From: an uncultured Ignavibacteriota bacterium
Lineage (GTDB): Bacteria; Bacteroidota; Ignavibacteria; UBA10030; UBA8401
Length of the DNA: 64,000 nucleotides
Assembly (NCBI GenBank): GCA_903861125.1
Contig: CAIOTF010000023.1
Span: forward strand, 1-64,000
Reading direction: 5' to 3'
The notes below the pieces were generated by a model that worked only from the letters and a program-made list of their open reading frames with translations, did no database searches and had not been told where the DNA came from. Positions 18,199 through 27,895 of this stretch are shown one piece after another. How positions within the stretch are numbered: position 1 is the stretch's first letter; every line of letters starts with the position of its first letter. Made by a program: the position numbers and the translations under genes.

Positions 18199-18870
18199 TT
18201 ACAAACCATGTTTTTTCAGGACGGGTAATAGAAGCTCGCGCCAGAGTCCGTATGCGGGTGCATTCAGGTGAACGCCGTCAACGGTAAACTCATCGCGCAG
18301 AACTCCGTTCAGCGAAAGAACTGCATTCACATCGATGAACTCGATACTGTTCTTTGACGCGAATTCCTTCAGCATCACGTTCAACGCTGCCACTACCGGA
18401 TTTTTTTCTTCCGTCCGTTTCCATTTGGGATTGACGTGAAGAGTGGATTGGATAACGGGAATAATCGAATGTGCACGGAGTGTATCAATGATCTTAACAT
18501 AATTGCGGAATATCGTTTCCGCCGATGCATCGGAATAAATGTCGTTGATTCCGGCCATAATAAAACACAATTTCGGTTTCACCTGATAGACGTATTGCAT
18601 CCGGTGAAGCATTCCGACGGTGTTATCTCCTCCGATACCGCGGTTGATCACCCGGTCGCGGCCGAGCAATTCGCTCCAGTTTCCGCCAAATGTAATGGAG
18701 TTACCGAGAAAGACAATATCGGCGGATTCTGTTTTTGATAGAGCGAACATAGCAATAAGATTTTTATATACCGCGCTTTTCAGATAGAGGGAATCATACG
18801 GCGTTTGAGACCTGGCGATACCGGACAATAACAAAATGCAAAGTAGTCTGTTTTTCATTTTCAGATTCAC
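18199..18870 (-). CDS. secreted SGNH/GDSL-family hydrolase
   Basis: The SGNH blocks are present: IVFLGNSITFGG (Ser), NRGIGGDNT (Gly), MAGINDIY (Asn) and DGVHLN (Asp and His). This indicates an esterase or carbohydrate deacetylase of the GDSL family. The signal peptide is MKNRLLCILLLSGIARSQ. Translation may start at GTG 18870, whose last bases overlap the upstream TGA (GTGA), or at ATG 18858 four codons later. The overlap points to coupling with the dienelactone hydrolase gene. Confidence 0.88.
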   Translation of the reverse strand: MNLKMKNRLLCILLLSGIARSQTPYDSLYLKSAVYKNLIAMFALSKTESADIVFLGNSITFGGNWSELLGRDRVINRGIGGDNTVGMLHRMQYVYQVKPKLCFIMAGINDIYSDASAETIFRNYVKIIDTLRAHSIIPVIQSTLHVNPKWKRTEEKNPVVAALNVMLKEFASKNSIEFIDVNAVLSLNGVLRDEFTVDGVHLNAPAYGLWRELLLPVLKKHGL

Positions 18871-19706
18871 GGATTGAATTTCGATTTCAGAAATGCCAGC
18901 GCGGCGGCATTTGCTTCCGCTGTTTTTTCCTTATCGTGATTGGGATTGCTCGGATTGGCAAACGCGTGCACGGCATCAAAATTTTTCACCGTAAGTTTCT
19001 TCTTTGCTGCTTTCATATTTTTTTCAAACTCCGCAACAACTTTCGGATTGATGAACCCATCCTTTGTACCGAAAATGCCAAGAACATCGCAGTTCAACGT
19101 CTTTAATTTCGTTACATCCTTTTCCGGCATACCGTAATAGATCACGCATCCAGACGCTTGTTTACCCAGCATCAATGCTGTCTGCATAGACCACCCGCCG
19201 CCGAAACACCATCCCAATGTTGCAATCTTCGCATTTTCTCCTGCATAATCGATCGCCGCTTTTATGATCGCACGCGCACGCTCTTCCTTTACCTCACCAA
19301 CATATTTCTTTGCCGAATCAGGCACCTCGGCGATCTTCCCGTCATACAGATCCAATGCGATGATGTTTACATTTTTCAAGTCGCGTCTCCATTGTTCCGC
19401 CTCCTGTTTAATGTAATCGTTCAATCCCCACCATTCATGGAAAACAAAAAGATAATTGTCCGATTTCTTGATCGACTTCACTTCGTAGATGTTAGCATCG
19501 GATCCATCGAAAGTTTTAATGGTCTTCATTTCGCCGGCAACAGCCTCAAAGACAAACGGCACCGGTGCTTCATGAAGCGCAACAAATGCCATGTCCTTTC
19601 CGAACGCCGCAAATTCTTCCGTTGCTGTTGGAGCGCAGCACGGTTTTTTATCTCCCGCAAATGCCCCGCTCAATAACACGATTACCATCAGCATCATGTT
19701 CTTCAT
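18867..19706 (-). CDS. secreted dienelactone hydrolase family protein
   Basis: The 279-residue protein has a signal peptide (MKNMMLMVIVLLSGAFA) followed by a short Cys-containing linker (DKKPCCAP). The alpha/beta hydrolase domain carries the Cys-Asp-His triad of this family: GWCFGGGW, GTKDGFI and DAVHAFANP. Canonical dienelactone hydrolases are cytoplasmic and act in aromatic degradation. An exported form is more likely a general esterase. Upstream GGGGGAA is the ribosome site. Confidence 0.88.
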   Translation of the reverse strand: MKNMMLMVIVLLSGAFAGDKKPCCAPTATEEFAAFGKDMAFVALHEAPVPFVFEAVAGEMKTIKTFDGSDANIYEVKSIKKSDNYLFVFHEWWGLNDYIKQEAEQWRRDLKNVNIIALDLYDGKIAEVPDSAKKYVGEVKEERARAIIKAAIDYAGENAKIATLGWCFGGGWSMQTALMLGKQASGCVIYYGMPEKDVTKLKTLNCDVLGIFGTKDGFINPKVVAEFEKNMKAAKKKLTVKNFDAVHAFANPSNPNHDKEKTAEANAAALAFLKSKFNP

Positions 19707-19732
19707 AGTTCCCCCGGATGAAAAATAATTGA

Positions 19733-20800
19733 TTATGAAATTACGTTCGCTTCCAATTCAAGATGCAAATTGAACATCTTCTCAACGCCGTTGCGTATCT
19801 CTTCTGCCAACTCCAATAATGCTTTTGTTGTTCCATTGTAATTCACCAACGCAAGAGTGTGATTCCCGGAAATACCCACGCCGTTTACCGTATACCCTTT
19901 TTTGAAACCGGATTTTTCAATCAGCCATGCCGCAGACACTTTCGTTTTATCCTCAAACGGAAAAGTAGGCACCGGCGTGCCGCCTCCGCTTTTTTTCCAC
20001 ACAGCTATGATCTGTGTGAGCATAGCATCATCAACGATCGGATTCAAGAAGAATGAGCCGACAGAGCGCGTATTCGGATCATTCGGATCGATCACCATCG
20101 ACTTCTTTTTCCGGAGCGACAGAACAACATTTCGCACCGCTTCAAGCGATTCTTTTCCGTCGGCAAGCGAAGAAAGATTCACCGATGTTTCAACGATCTT
20201 TCTTACTTCGGGATAATGAAATGCCGGCCGGCCGTTCTTCGTCAGACGAAATTTTACCTCTATAACAATATATTTTCCTGAATCATGCGTCTTAAAACGG
20301 CTTGTTCTGTATGAAAAACCGCACTCTTCGTTTTTTAATTCGGTTTCTTTCAGTGTTTCCCGTTCCAGCACAGTCACCGATTCAATGGCATCCTTCACTT
20401 CCTGCCCATACGCACCAACATTCTGTATCGGCGTTGCACCAACCATTCCCGGTATTCCGGAAAGACATTCGATTCCCGCAAAACCTTTCTCCACGGTCAG
20501 TCGAACAAATGGATCCCACCCCTCTCCTGCCTGAACACGCGCAAGAACATCATTTCCTGTTTCGTAAAACGAAATTCCTTTAAGATTGATCTTCACAACA
20601 AAACCGTTGAATCCATTGTCCGAAAAGATAGTATTGCTGCCGCCGCCAAGAATGTGCACCGGAAGATTTTTTGACCGGGCCGTACGAAGTGCTTCCTTCA
20701 AATCTTCAACGGATGAGCAGGAACAGAAGTATTTCGCCGGTCCGCCGAGACGCATCGATGTGAATTCTTTGAGTGAAATATTTTCCTGGATCAATACCAT
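19733..20800 (-). CDS. murB: UDP-N-acetylenolpyruvoylglucosamine reductase MurB
   Basis: The enzyme reduces UDP-GlcNAc-enolpyruvate to UDP-MurNAc with NADPH and FAD in peptidoglycan synthesis. At 355 residues it matches type I MurB. Seen in order: TSMRLGGPAKYF, GGGSNTIFSD, the FAD-binding LSGIPGMVGATPIQNVGAYG, SYRTSRFK, the catalytic Ser in SVGSFFLNP, and the C-terminal Glu in LELEANVIS. It starts only a base or two after the stop of the Sua5 gene, so they are probably co-translated. Confidence 0.95.
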   Translation of the reverse strand: MVLIQENISLKEFTSMRLGGPAKYFCSCSSVEDLKEALRTARSKNLPVHILGGGSNTIFSDNGFNGFVVKINLKGISFYETGNDVLARVQAGEGWDPFVRLTVEKGFAGIECLSGIPGMVGATPIQNVGAYGQEVKDAIESVTVLERETLKETELKNEECGFSYRTSRFKTHDSGKYIVIEVKFRLTKNGRPAFHYPEVRKIVETSVNLSSLADGKESLEAVRNVVLSLRKKKSMVIDPNDPNTRSVGSFFLNPIVDDAMLTQIIAVWKKSGGGTPVPTFPFEDKTKVSAAWLIEKSGFKKGYTVNGVGISGNHTLALVNYNGTTKALLELAEEIRNGVEKMFNLHLELEANVIS

Positions 20801-20801
20801 A

Positions 20802-21743
20802 TTATTGCACCGCTGCTTTACGTATTCTGTCCATTAATGCAAGACCTATTCCGTCTTCGCTTACCTGTTCGCAGTAAATTGTCTGAATTTTTTTTGCATC
20901 ACATTCGCGAAAGAAGTGGAATAATGACCGGGCATATTCCGCCTGATTACGGCAGATCTTTTTCATTCCGAATGTATTTCGCTGTACCGACTGCGTTCCA
21001 ATATACGCAGAACTTTTCATCGGAACAGTCTCGCTCACTCCGCTGACGATGAACACATACGCAAGAGGCGAATAATGCCGGTATTTCAATCCCGGACTTT
21101 TCGGAATAGCCGCCTGGTGTTTTTGCAGGCGCGTGGATGAAATTATTCCGCGCAATTGCTCCAGCGTAACGCCGCCCGCCCGCAAAATAACCGGCCTGCT
21201 GCCGGTGCAATCCACGACGGTTGATTCAACGCCAACGCGCGACGGATTCCCCTTCAGTATGCATGGTATTCTTCCATTCAAATCACTTCTTACCGCCTGC
21301 CATGTTGTAGGACTCGGTGAACCGGAAAGATTTGCCGAAGGAGCAGCCACCGGAACTCCGCATTCATTTAAAAATTTTTGCGCAAGCGTATGTTTTGGAA
21401 TTCTTACGCCGACGGTTGATAAACCGGCAGTAACGAGAGATGATATTTTTTTATTCTTAGGCAGCACCAGGGTTAACGGTCCGGGAAAAAATTCCTGGAT
21501 AAATTTTTCGGCATAGTGCGGCATGGATGAGATCACCGATGATATTTGATCCACCGATCCGATATGCACAATCAATGGATTGTCCGAAGGTCTTCCTTTG
21601 GCGATGAAAATCTTCTTTACCGCATCGGGGACAAATGCATTGGCGCCGAGACCGTATACGGTTTCCGTTGGGAACGCGGCAACATTGTTATGAGCAATGG
21701 CTTCGGCGGCAGATCTGTATGATGAAGTGATTTGTGTGCGCAT
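20802..21743 (-). CDS. L-threonylcarbamoyladenylate synthase (Sua5/YwlC)
   Basis: Forms threonylcarbamoyl-AMP from threonine, bicarbonate and ATP for t6A37 modification of tRNA. The YrdC domain is clear (FPTETVYGLGANAF, KGRPSDNPLIVHIG, APSANLSGSPSPTTW, VESTVVDCTGSRPVILR GG). The 313-residue length includes a C-terminal Sua5 domain (GLKYRHYSPLAYVFIV onward), as in YwlC. It is the first gene of a minus-strand pair with murB and shares a divergent promoter region (21744-21965) with the TonB receptor. Confidence 0.93.
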   Translation of the reverse strand: MRTQITSSYRSAAEAIAHNNVAAFPTETVYGLGANAFVPDAVKKIFIAKGRPSDNPLIVHIGSVDQISSVISSMPHYAEKFIQEFFPGPLTLVLPKNKKISSLVTAGLSTVGVRIPKHTLAQKFLNECGVPVAAPSANLSGSPSPTTWQAVRSDLNGRIPCILKGNPSRVGVESTVVDCTGSRPVILRAGGVTLEQLRGIISSTRLQKHQAAIPKSPGLKYRHYSPLAYVFIVSGVSETVPMKSSAYIGTQSVQRNTFGMKKICRNQAEYARSLFHFFRECDAKKIQTIYCEQVSEDGIGLALMDRIRKAAVQ

Positions 21744-21965
21744 AGCGGATAATAAAATATTTTGGATCTATTCTTTTGAGAATCTGCCATTATTTGTTTT
21801 TAAAGGCACAAAATGCAGCATTCGGGAAAAATACAATGCGCGTATGGTGTTCGAATATAACGAATTTTACAAAAAATAAACCCCGAAAAACCGCATCTTT
21901 TTCTACTTTTCTGCATCTTATCAACAACAATACTTCTACCATTTGAATAGACGGGACATTCTTCA

Positions 21966-24209
21966 ATGAAATACTACTATCTTTTTGCCTTCATTTTTAT
22001 ATCTTTTCAATTCTCTTTTGCAGAGGTCAATAACGGTTCTGTGTCCGGCGAAGTCCGCGATGCTGTAACAAAACAGCCTCTTCCCGGAGCAAATATCGTA
22101 ATTGCCGGAACATCACTCGGCACGACATGCAATGAACAAGGATACTACGTGATCAAAAACGTTCAGCCGGGAAAATATCAATTAAAAGCGACACTGATCG
22201 GGTATGAAAGCTCGGTCAATTCCGATGTTGTGGTCAGTCCGCAACGGAATAAAAAAATCTCGTTCGAATTGAAAACTACGGACATTGAAATGAGTGCTGT
22301 GGATGTTCAAAGTGATTACTTTGCGCGTCCGGCGGAGAATGTTGTGAGCATGAGAACATTGTCACCCGAAGAGATACGCCGCTCGCCCGGATCGGCAGAG
22401 GATATCTTCCGCGTGATGCAGTCGATGCCCGGCGTTGCAACTGCCGGCGGTAAAAGTGCACAACTCATCGTTCGCGGAGGAAATCCTGATGAAAATCTTA
22501 CGCTGCTGGATAATATCGAGATATACAATCCGATCCATTTTGCGCGGACCGGCGAATCGATGGGGATCATCAGCATTGTGAATCCTGCTCTGCTTGAGAA
22601 AGTCGATTTTCTTACGGGAGGATTTCCCGCAAAGTACGGCGATAAGATGTCCTCCGTATTCGATATGACGCTGCAGGACGGGAATAAAGAATTGTATAAT
22701 TCCGATGTGAACTTGAACATTGCAGGATTCGGAGTGATGGTCGATGGTCCGCTTATTGAGAACAGCTCGATGATTTTTTCGGTGCGGCGCGGTTTTTTAG
22801 ATGTTCTCACTTCACTTATGGGTAAACCTGCCGCACCGCGTTATTATGATGCCGTAGGAAAGATCACGTATGATATTGACGTCAATAACCGTTTGAGTTT
22901 TGTCGGCTTCTATTATATCGATCAAATAGATAAGATCGGAACGACGAAGGAATCATCGGCAATGAGTAAATATGATTATCTTGCACGCGATGATTACGGC
23001 TCCGCATTCGGATTGAACTGGCGTTCGCTCCTGTCCGAACGGGCATTTGTGATGACGACCGTGTCGCGTACCGGCAACGGCTGGACAACAAATCAGGGAA
23101 CGCAAGCCAATCACACGCTGCGCGGCGAAGAAATCCTCGAAAACGAGTTCACATTGAAATCAGAACTGACCTATCAGTTTTCTTCCACGCTCGACATGAA
23201 GATCGGTGTGATGGGAAAGACAATTGATTCCAGAAATATCTCGTGGACACCGGAGGATACAACGCGAACCGGAACAATCGTTCCTGCAACTACGATTTCA
23301 TTCCAGCCGGATGTAACAACAAAATCTGCATTGTATATTCAATCCACATACCGGATTATACAACCGTTAACTCTTTCCGCCGGTCTGCGGTTCGATAATT
23401 TTAAACTGATAAACGAGAACGATATCAGTCCTCGCCTTGCACTTTCTTACAGAATTATGGAATCGACCTCATTAAATTTTGCGTGGGGAAAATTTGTGCA
23501 GACACCGGCAAGTTATCAGATCTCACCGGACCCGAGAAATCTTTTACTGAAGAGCAGCAAAGCAATCCATTATGTTGCGGGAATTGAACATCGTCTTGCT
23601 GATGATACTCGTGTAACGATCGAAGCATATCAAAAAGATATCCATGATGTCATCGTCGGTACGGACAGTTCGAATCTTTTAGTCAACACGGGCAGCGGAT
23701 TTGCACGCGGAATCGAATTATCACTGCAGAAAAAATTCAATGATGGATTTGTGGGAAGTGCTTCATATTCCTATTCGGTTTCACGTCGCCGGGATATGAC
23801 GACACAACCGGAATATGATTTTGAGTACGACCGTCCGCATATCGTCAATATTCTTGCCGGTATGGAAATTGGCGAAGGATGGCAGATCGGCGCCAAATTT
23901 CAGTTTGCTTCAGGCAATCCGTACACACCGGTGGCCGGTGTCGTGAAAAAAGGGGGCATTTTCTATCTCGTCGATGGTCCGGTTAATTCAGCTCGGTATC
24001 CCGATTATCATAAGATCGACATTCGCGTTGACAAACAATTCATTCTTGCTGGATGGGCGCTGACGGCTTATTTAGATCTGTGGAACGTGTATAACCGCGA
24101 CAACATCATGTCCTATTCATATAAAGCCGATGTGAACGGAGCCGTGATTATGACACCGAAATACGATTTCGGTATCATGCCAATTGTCGGGATAACGGCA
24201 AAGTTTTAA
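21966..24209 (+). CDS. TonB-dependent outer-membrane receptor with regulatory-like N-terminal domain
   Basis: The 747-residue protein starts with a signal peptide (MKYYYLFAFIFISFQFSFA). A carboxypeptidase-regulatory-like beta-sandwich follows (GSVSGEVRDAVTKQPLPGAN ... GYESSV). Then come the plug (AENVVSMRTLSPEEIRRSPG, QLIVRGGNPDENLTLLDNI) and the barrel, ending YDFGIMPIVGITAKF with terminal Phe. Substrate is unknown; no SusD-like partner is adjacent. No clear ribosome site precedes the ATG, which is common in Bacteroidota. Confidence 0.92.
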   Translation: MKYYYLFAFIFISFQFSFAEVNNGSVSGEVRDAVTKQPLPGANIVIAGTSLGTTCNEQGYYVIKNVQPGKYQLKATLIGYESSVNSDVVVSPQRNKKISFELKTTDIEMSAVDVQSDYFARPAENVVSMRTLSPEEIRRSPGSAEDIFRVMQSMPGVATAGGKSAQLIVRGGNPDENLTLLDNIEIYNPIHFARTGESMGIISIVNPALLEKVDFLTGGFPAKYGDKMSSVFDMTLQDGNKELYNSDVNLNIAGFGVMVDGPLIENSSMIFSVRRGFLDVLTSLMGKPAAPRYYDAVGKITYDIDVNNRLSFVGFYYIDQIDKIGTTKESSAMSKYDYLARDDYGSAFGLNWRSLLSERAFVMTTVSRTGNGWTTNQGTQANHTLRGEEILENEFTLKSELTYQFSSTLDMKIGVMGKTIDSRNISWTPEDTTRTGTIVPATTISFQPDVTTKSALYIQSTYRIIQPLTLSAGLRFDNFKLINENDISPRLALSYRIMESTSLNFAWGKFVQTPASYQISPDPRNLLLKSSKAIHYVAGIEHRLADDTRVTIEAYQKDIHDVIVGTDSSNLLVNTGSGFARGIELSLQKKFNDGFVGSASYSYSVSRRRDMTTQPEYDFEYDRPHIVNILAGMEIGEGWQIGAKFQFASGNPYTPVAGVVKKGGIFYLVDGPVNSARYPDYHKIDIRVDKQFILAGWALTAYLDLWNVYNRDNIMSYSYKADVNGAVIMTPKYDFGIMPIVGITAKF

Positions 24210-24216
24210 TATCAAC

Positions 24217-24247
24217 ACCATCCGGTCACTACGTGCGGCCGGATGGT
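24217..24247. terminator. hairpin between convergent genes
   Basis: Nine-base arms ACCATCCGG and CCGGATGGT with a 13-base spacer lie between the TonB receptor and the lipocalin gene. No long T run follows on either strand, so termination strength is uncertain. Confidence 0.6.
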
Positions 24248-24254
24248 ATGCTTC

Positions 24255-24779
24255 TTACTGACAGTCATGCGCGGTTTTATTGAACCGGGTAATGTCGAAC
24301 CCCTTCGCTTTCACGCGTTCCAAAATACCGGCATACGTTTCATCGCTCATTGTTTTGGTGCGGGATAAGATCCAGCAATATTTCCTGCTCGGCATGCCGA
24401 CGACAGCATACGAATAATCTTCGGCAAGATCGATCACCCAATAATCACCTTTGAACGGCCAGAAGAACTGTACTTTAAGTTTTGTGTTGTTCGTTCCTTC
24501 AATAACGAACGCTTTCCCTACTGCCTGATCGAACCCATCCCCTTTTTTACATCTGTTCGTTACGCTAAGAACTCCGTCGTCAAGAATATCATATTCAGCC
24601 GTAGTGCAGGAGCATCCTTCCTGCCGTGAAAAAGGCAATGACGCAATCTCGTACCATTTTCCGATATATTTTTTTACGTCAACAGAAGGAACTGTTTCCA
24701 GCGGAGCATAATTGTTGGACGAAAAAATTGAACAGCCTGCGAACAGAAAAACCGATAGACAAAATACTGTTACGTTCAT
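24255..24779 (-). CDS. outer-membrane lipocalin lipoprotein (Blc type)
   Basis: The ATG at 24779, preceded by AGAGGTGC, gives 174 residues. The lipoprotein signal ends LFAGC. The lipocalin signature GKWYEIASLPFSRQ, the TAEYDILDDGVLSVTNRC strand pair and the YAVVGMPSRKYCWILSRT block match bacterial Blc-like lipocalins, which bind lysolipids or other small hydrophobic ligands. An upstream start at 24812 is less likely because it would extend the signal by 11 polar residues. Confidence 0.92.
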   Translation of the reverse strand: MNVTVFCLSVFLFAGCSIFSSNNYAPLETVPSVDVKKYIGKWYEIASLPFSRQEGCSCTTAEYDILDDGVLSVTNRCKKGDGFDQAVGKAFVIEGTNNTKLKVQFFWPFKGDYWVIDLAEDYSYAVVGMPSRKYCWILSRTKTMSDETYAGILERVKAKGFDITRFNKTAHDCQ

Positions 24780-24851
24780 ATGCACCTCTTTGTTTTTTAC
24801 AAATGTAATCATTCTCTACCCATAATTCACGATTCTTCAGTATATTCGTAC

Positions 24852-25688
24852 ATGCAAAACGGAACATTTAGTCTTCAGCTTCAAACAACGCAGATCGGTT
24901 ATTCCATAATCGGACAGGGCGAACCGCTATTCATTTGTCCTGTTTCGTGGGGCATTGACGGTCACCGCTGGACATCACTCGACCGGCTTGCCGAACATTT
25001 TACCGTAATCCGCCTTGATCCGCGCGGAACAGGAACATCCGGCAATGTTACCGAAAAAAATGAATACGGAATTCCAACGCTCGTGCATGATATTGAAGCA
25101 CTGCGCCTGCACCTTGGTCTTGAACGATGGAACATCATGGGTCAATCCGCCGGCGGGTGGTCTGCTTTGGAATACACTCTTGCACATCAATCTCACGTCA
25201 ACAAATTGGCCATCGTCTGCTCGGCACCTTCGGGAAAATTCCACAAAGGAACATTCCGCGATCCTGTCCATCCATCATATAAAGAGTTTGAAAGAATCTC
25301 AAAAGAGGTCCGTTCTCTTCCCGCTCAGAAACGGGTGAAAGCATTCAACCGGGCGGTGTATAAATTGGACGCACAAACAGTGGAAGCAAAACAAATTATC
25401 GATGAGATTTTTGCGCATGCAGAATTCAACACACAGCGGAATCAATATTTTGTCATGCATGAATTGAACCGCTACGATGTCTCGGAACGACTACAGGATA
25501 TTTCTGTGCCTACGCTGGTCATCGGAGGAAAATACGATGTGCACGTATCGCCGGCGTGGAGCGGAGTGATGGCGGAGAGGATTCCGGGTGCACAACTGTT
25601 CATGATGGAACATTCGGGACACTTTCCATGGCTCGATGAACCGTTGCCTTTTTTTGATTCGTTGATACATTTTATGAAAAACGGATAA
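24852..25688 (+). CDS. alpha/beta hydrolase
   Basis: The product is 278 residues from the ATG at 24852. The nucleophile elbow is MGQSAGGWSAL, the oxyanion region is CPVSWGIDGHRW, and the catalytic His is in MEHSGHFPWLDEP with a preceding Asp in GGKYDVHVSP. The layout resembles proline iminopeptidase-like or haloperoxidase-like hydrolases. The substrate cannot be told. It has no signal peptide. The upstream frame to 24780 is open but lacks a ribosome site and overlaps the divergent lipocalin promoter. Confidence 0.85.
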   Translation: MQNGTFSLQLQTTQIGYSIIGQGEPLFICPVSWGIDGHRWTSLDRLAEHFTVIRLDPRGTGTSGNVTEKNEYGIPTLVHDIEALRLHLGLERWNIMGQSAGGWSALEYTLAHQSHVNKLAIVCSAPSGKFHKGTFRDPVHPSYKEFERISKEVRSLPAQKRVKAFNRAVYKLDAQTVEAKQIIDEIFAHAEFNTQRNQYFVMHELNRYDVSERLQDISVPTLVIGGKYDVHVSPAWSGVMAERIPGAQLFMMEHSGHFPWLDEPLPFFDSLIHFMKNG

Positions 25689-25865
25689 TACAGAGTGGCA
25701 GATGTTCATCCGCCTGCATTATATTTGCGTTTGCGGAAATTGTTCGTTACTGTTATGCATTATATCAACGGAAAGACCCATCGAACCGCCATCCTAATGC
25801 AGCACGACGATAGACGCGGGGACTTCACAGATTTTTGTAATGAATATTAAGTACGCTTTCAGGTT

Positions 25866-27887
25866 ATGAACCGGTTTTTATTATTAATTGTTGTTTTCCC
25901 GTTATCGGTTCTTTCGCAAACGGAAACGAAGATTCTTTCGTATGATGTTTCCGCCGTCATGAACAGCCGTACGCGGGAAATTACCGGCCGCATTCATGTG
26001 GAAACACGCCCCGTTGACAGCTCTTCGACACAATTCGTTTTTTTTGTCCCGAAAGAATGGACCATCAATTCCCTGCGGAACAGGAACAATGATTCGTATG
26101 ATGACGACCGAACTACTTCTGTAACCGGCAATGTTGATCAGATCAGTCTTGACCTTTCCGACGAAAAACTGTCAATCGATACTCTCATCCTGGACATAGA
26201 ATTCAAGACGATCCTCGATTCTTCCTCCTTTGGGAGCATCTTCATCAATCAAAAGGAATTCCTGCTTCCATACAACACTTTGCAGTCATGGCTGCCGCAG
26301 TTCGGTTCATTGACGGCCGACCATTTCTCTTTGGGAATCACCGTGCCTCAGCAATTCACCGTTGTTGCCGAACAACAGTTGGATACCGTTTCAACGGAAG
26401 GATCCAGAACCTGGTCACGGAGTGATTCGCAGTCAACAGTGCTCTCCTCTGCGTTTACGTTGTGCGGTCTTTCCAACGCAATGAAACAGCGATCCTGCAG
26501 TTCCGATTCTTTATACTCGGTCACGATAATTTCATCTCCGGCAAAATTCAATCAGCAGTATGCCGCCGCAGTTACACGTCAGTTGTGCGATGCCATACAA
26601 TTTTTTACTACCGTAACTAAACAGCAAAGGGTCGCACACATCACATATGCCGTTGTTGGAGAAAGAAAATATGACAGAACCATTTCCACGACAAAAAAGT
26701 TTGCCATTCTGAGAAATTCCCCGGCATACACGGCATTTGATTCAGCGGCCCTCACAAGAACATCGTATAATTTTTGGCTGAACCGGCTGGCGGAACACTT
26801 CTGCCCGACGGTCAATGATTCCTCAGAAGTATTTCAACCGGGATTTTCATCATACCTCGCAATGCGTTTTCTTCGCGCATCGTTTCCTCAGATGGAAAAA
26901 CAGGAACAATACAACACCATCTCTAGTGCGCTGACGTTTTTTCCTTTCGGCACCGTTGCTGCCGGATATTCTTCAAAAGCCAATACTAAGGATATCCTCT
27001 CGCTGAAAGGACGATATTTCTTTCTTATGCTGGAAAATCTTCTCGGCAGGGAATCATTTGATGCAGTGATCGCGGCAATGTCGGAACGGTCTATTGAAAC
27101 ACATATCACATTCCCTGAATTCAGGAAACTCTGCGAGGAACAGTACGGTTCATCATTGGATTTGTTTTTCACTCAATGGCTGTACCGGTCCACCGTTCCG
27201 GAATACGTTATGCAATGGAAAAGCGAAACAACGCCAAGGGGAATGTCGATTGTTCGTGCAACTATTGAACAGCGGGGTGACCTTTTTTCCATGCCTGTAC
27301 CACTTCTCTTTTCTTTTGGAAACAGAAAGATTACCAAACGGATTTTCGTTGATCAGAAAAAGCAGGACTTCACATTTACTTTTCCGCAGATACCAACCGG
27401 CGTTGAACTTGATCCGCACTACACCATCCTCCGCTGGCTGTTGGAAATCCGTATTTCGGCGCACGCAAAGACCTCGCTGCAGTTTCTCTCCATCAACCGG
27501 GATGCTGCTAACGCAGAACGGGAAGCCTTGTATGCATTGCAGCTCGATCCGAATAATTCTACCGGAAGCGCACCGCTGGCATACTACGTGCTGGGAAACA
27601 CCGCTGCCATCGCCGGCAACAGCGAGAAAGCAAAAGAATATTTTCTGAAAGCAGCTTCGTCCCTCGCAACGGAAGAGACCGACCAATACCGGCTCTTAAG
27701 TTCCATCCGTTATGCCAATATACTGGAAGGTGATGGAAAGCGTGAAGAAGCCGTTGCTCTGTACCATCGTGCATCGGCAGAAGGAATGAACAATCCGTTA
27801 ATCCTCGAACGGGCAGTTATTGAAGCTGAATATTGTATCCGTGAACTGTTCACTCCGAACAATGATGTATGGTTCAACATTCATTGA
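25866..27887 (+). CDS. M1 aminopeptidase-like protein with a lost zinc site, plus C-terminal TPRs
   Basis: The 673-residue protein has a signal peptide (MNRFLLLIVVFPLSVLSQ) and an N-terminal beta domain. A middle region is built like the M1 gluzincin fold: LLGRESFDAVIAAM, TFPEFRKLCEEQYGSSLD, LFFTQWLYRSTVPEY are typical M1 C-terminal blocks. The place where M1 enzymes have HExxH-18-E instead reads FWLNRLAEHFCP ... VFQPGFSSYLAMRF, without the metal-binding His pair and Glu. After about residue 550 come TPR-like helices (AEREALYALQLDPNN, YYVLGNTAAIAGNSEKAKEY). It is probably a periplasmic non-catalytic binding protein. Its 3' end is close to the next gene. Confidence 0.75.
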   Translation: MNRFLLLIVVFPLSVLSQTETKILSYDVSAVMNSRTREITGRIHVETRPVDSSSTQFVFFVPKEWTINSLRNRNNDSYDDDRTTSVTGNVDQISLDLSDEKLSIDTLILDIEFKTILDSSSFGSIFINQKEFLLPYNTLQSWLPQFGSLTADHFSLGITVPQQFTVVAEQQLDTVSTEGSRTWSRSDSQSTVLSSAFTLCGLSNAMKQRSCSSDSLYSVTIISSPAKFNQQYAAAVTRQLCDAIQFFTTVTKQQRVAHITYAVVGERKYDRTISTTKKFAILRNSPAYTAFDSAALTRTSYNFWLNRLAEHFCPTVNDSSEVFQPGFSSYLAMRFLRASFPQMEKQEQYNTISSALTFFPFGTVAAGYSSKANTKDILSLKGRYFFLMLENLLGRESFDAVIAAMSERSIETHITFPEFRKLCEEQYGSSLDLFFTQWLYRSTVPEYVMQWKSETTPRGMSIVRATIEQRGDLFSMPVPLLFSFGNRKITKRIFVDQKKQDFTFTFPQIPTGVELDPHYTILRWLLEIRISAHAKTSLQFLSINRDAANAEREALYALQLDPNNSTGSAPLAYYVLGNTAAIAGNSEKAKEYFLKAASSLATEETDQYRLLSSIRYANILEGDGKREEAVALYHRASAEGMNNPLILERAVIEAEYCIRELFTPNNDVWFNIH

Positions 27888-27895
27888 AGCTGATT

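Noticed and set aside
27094-27686. Overlapping ORFs on both strands within the M1-like gene
   Set aside because: The main frame has a signal peptide and domain blocks throughout; the alternatives have none.
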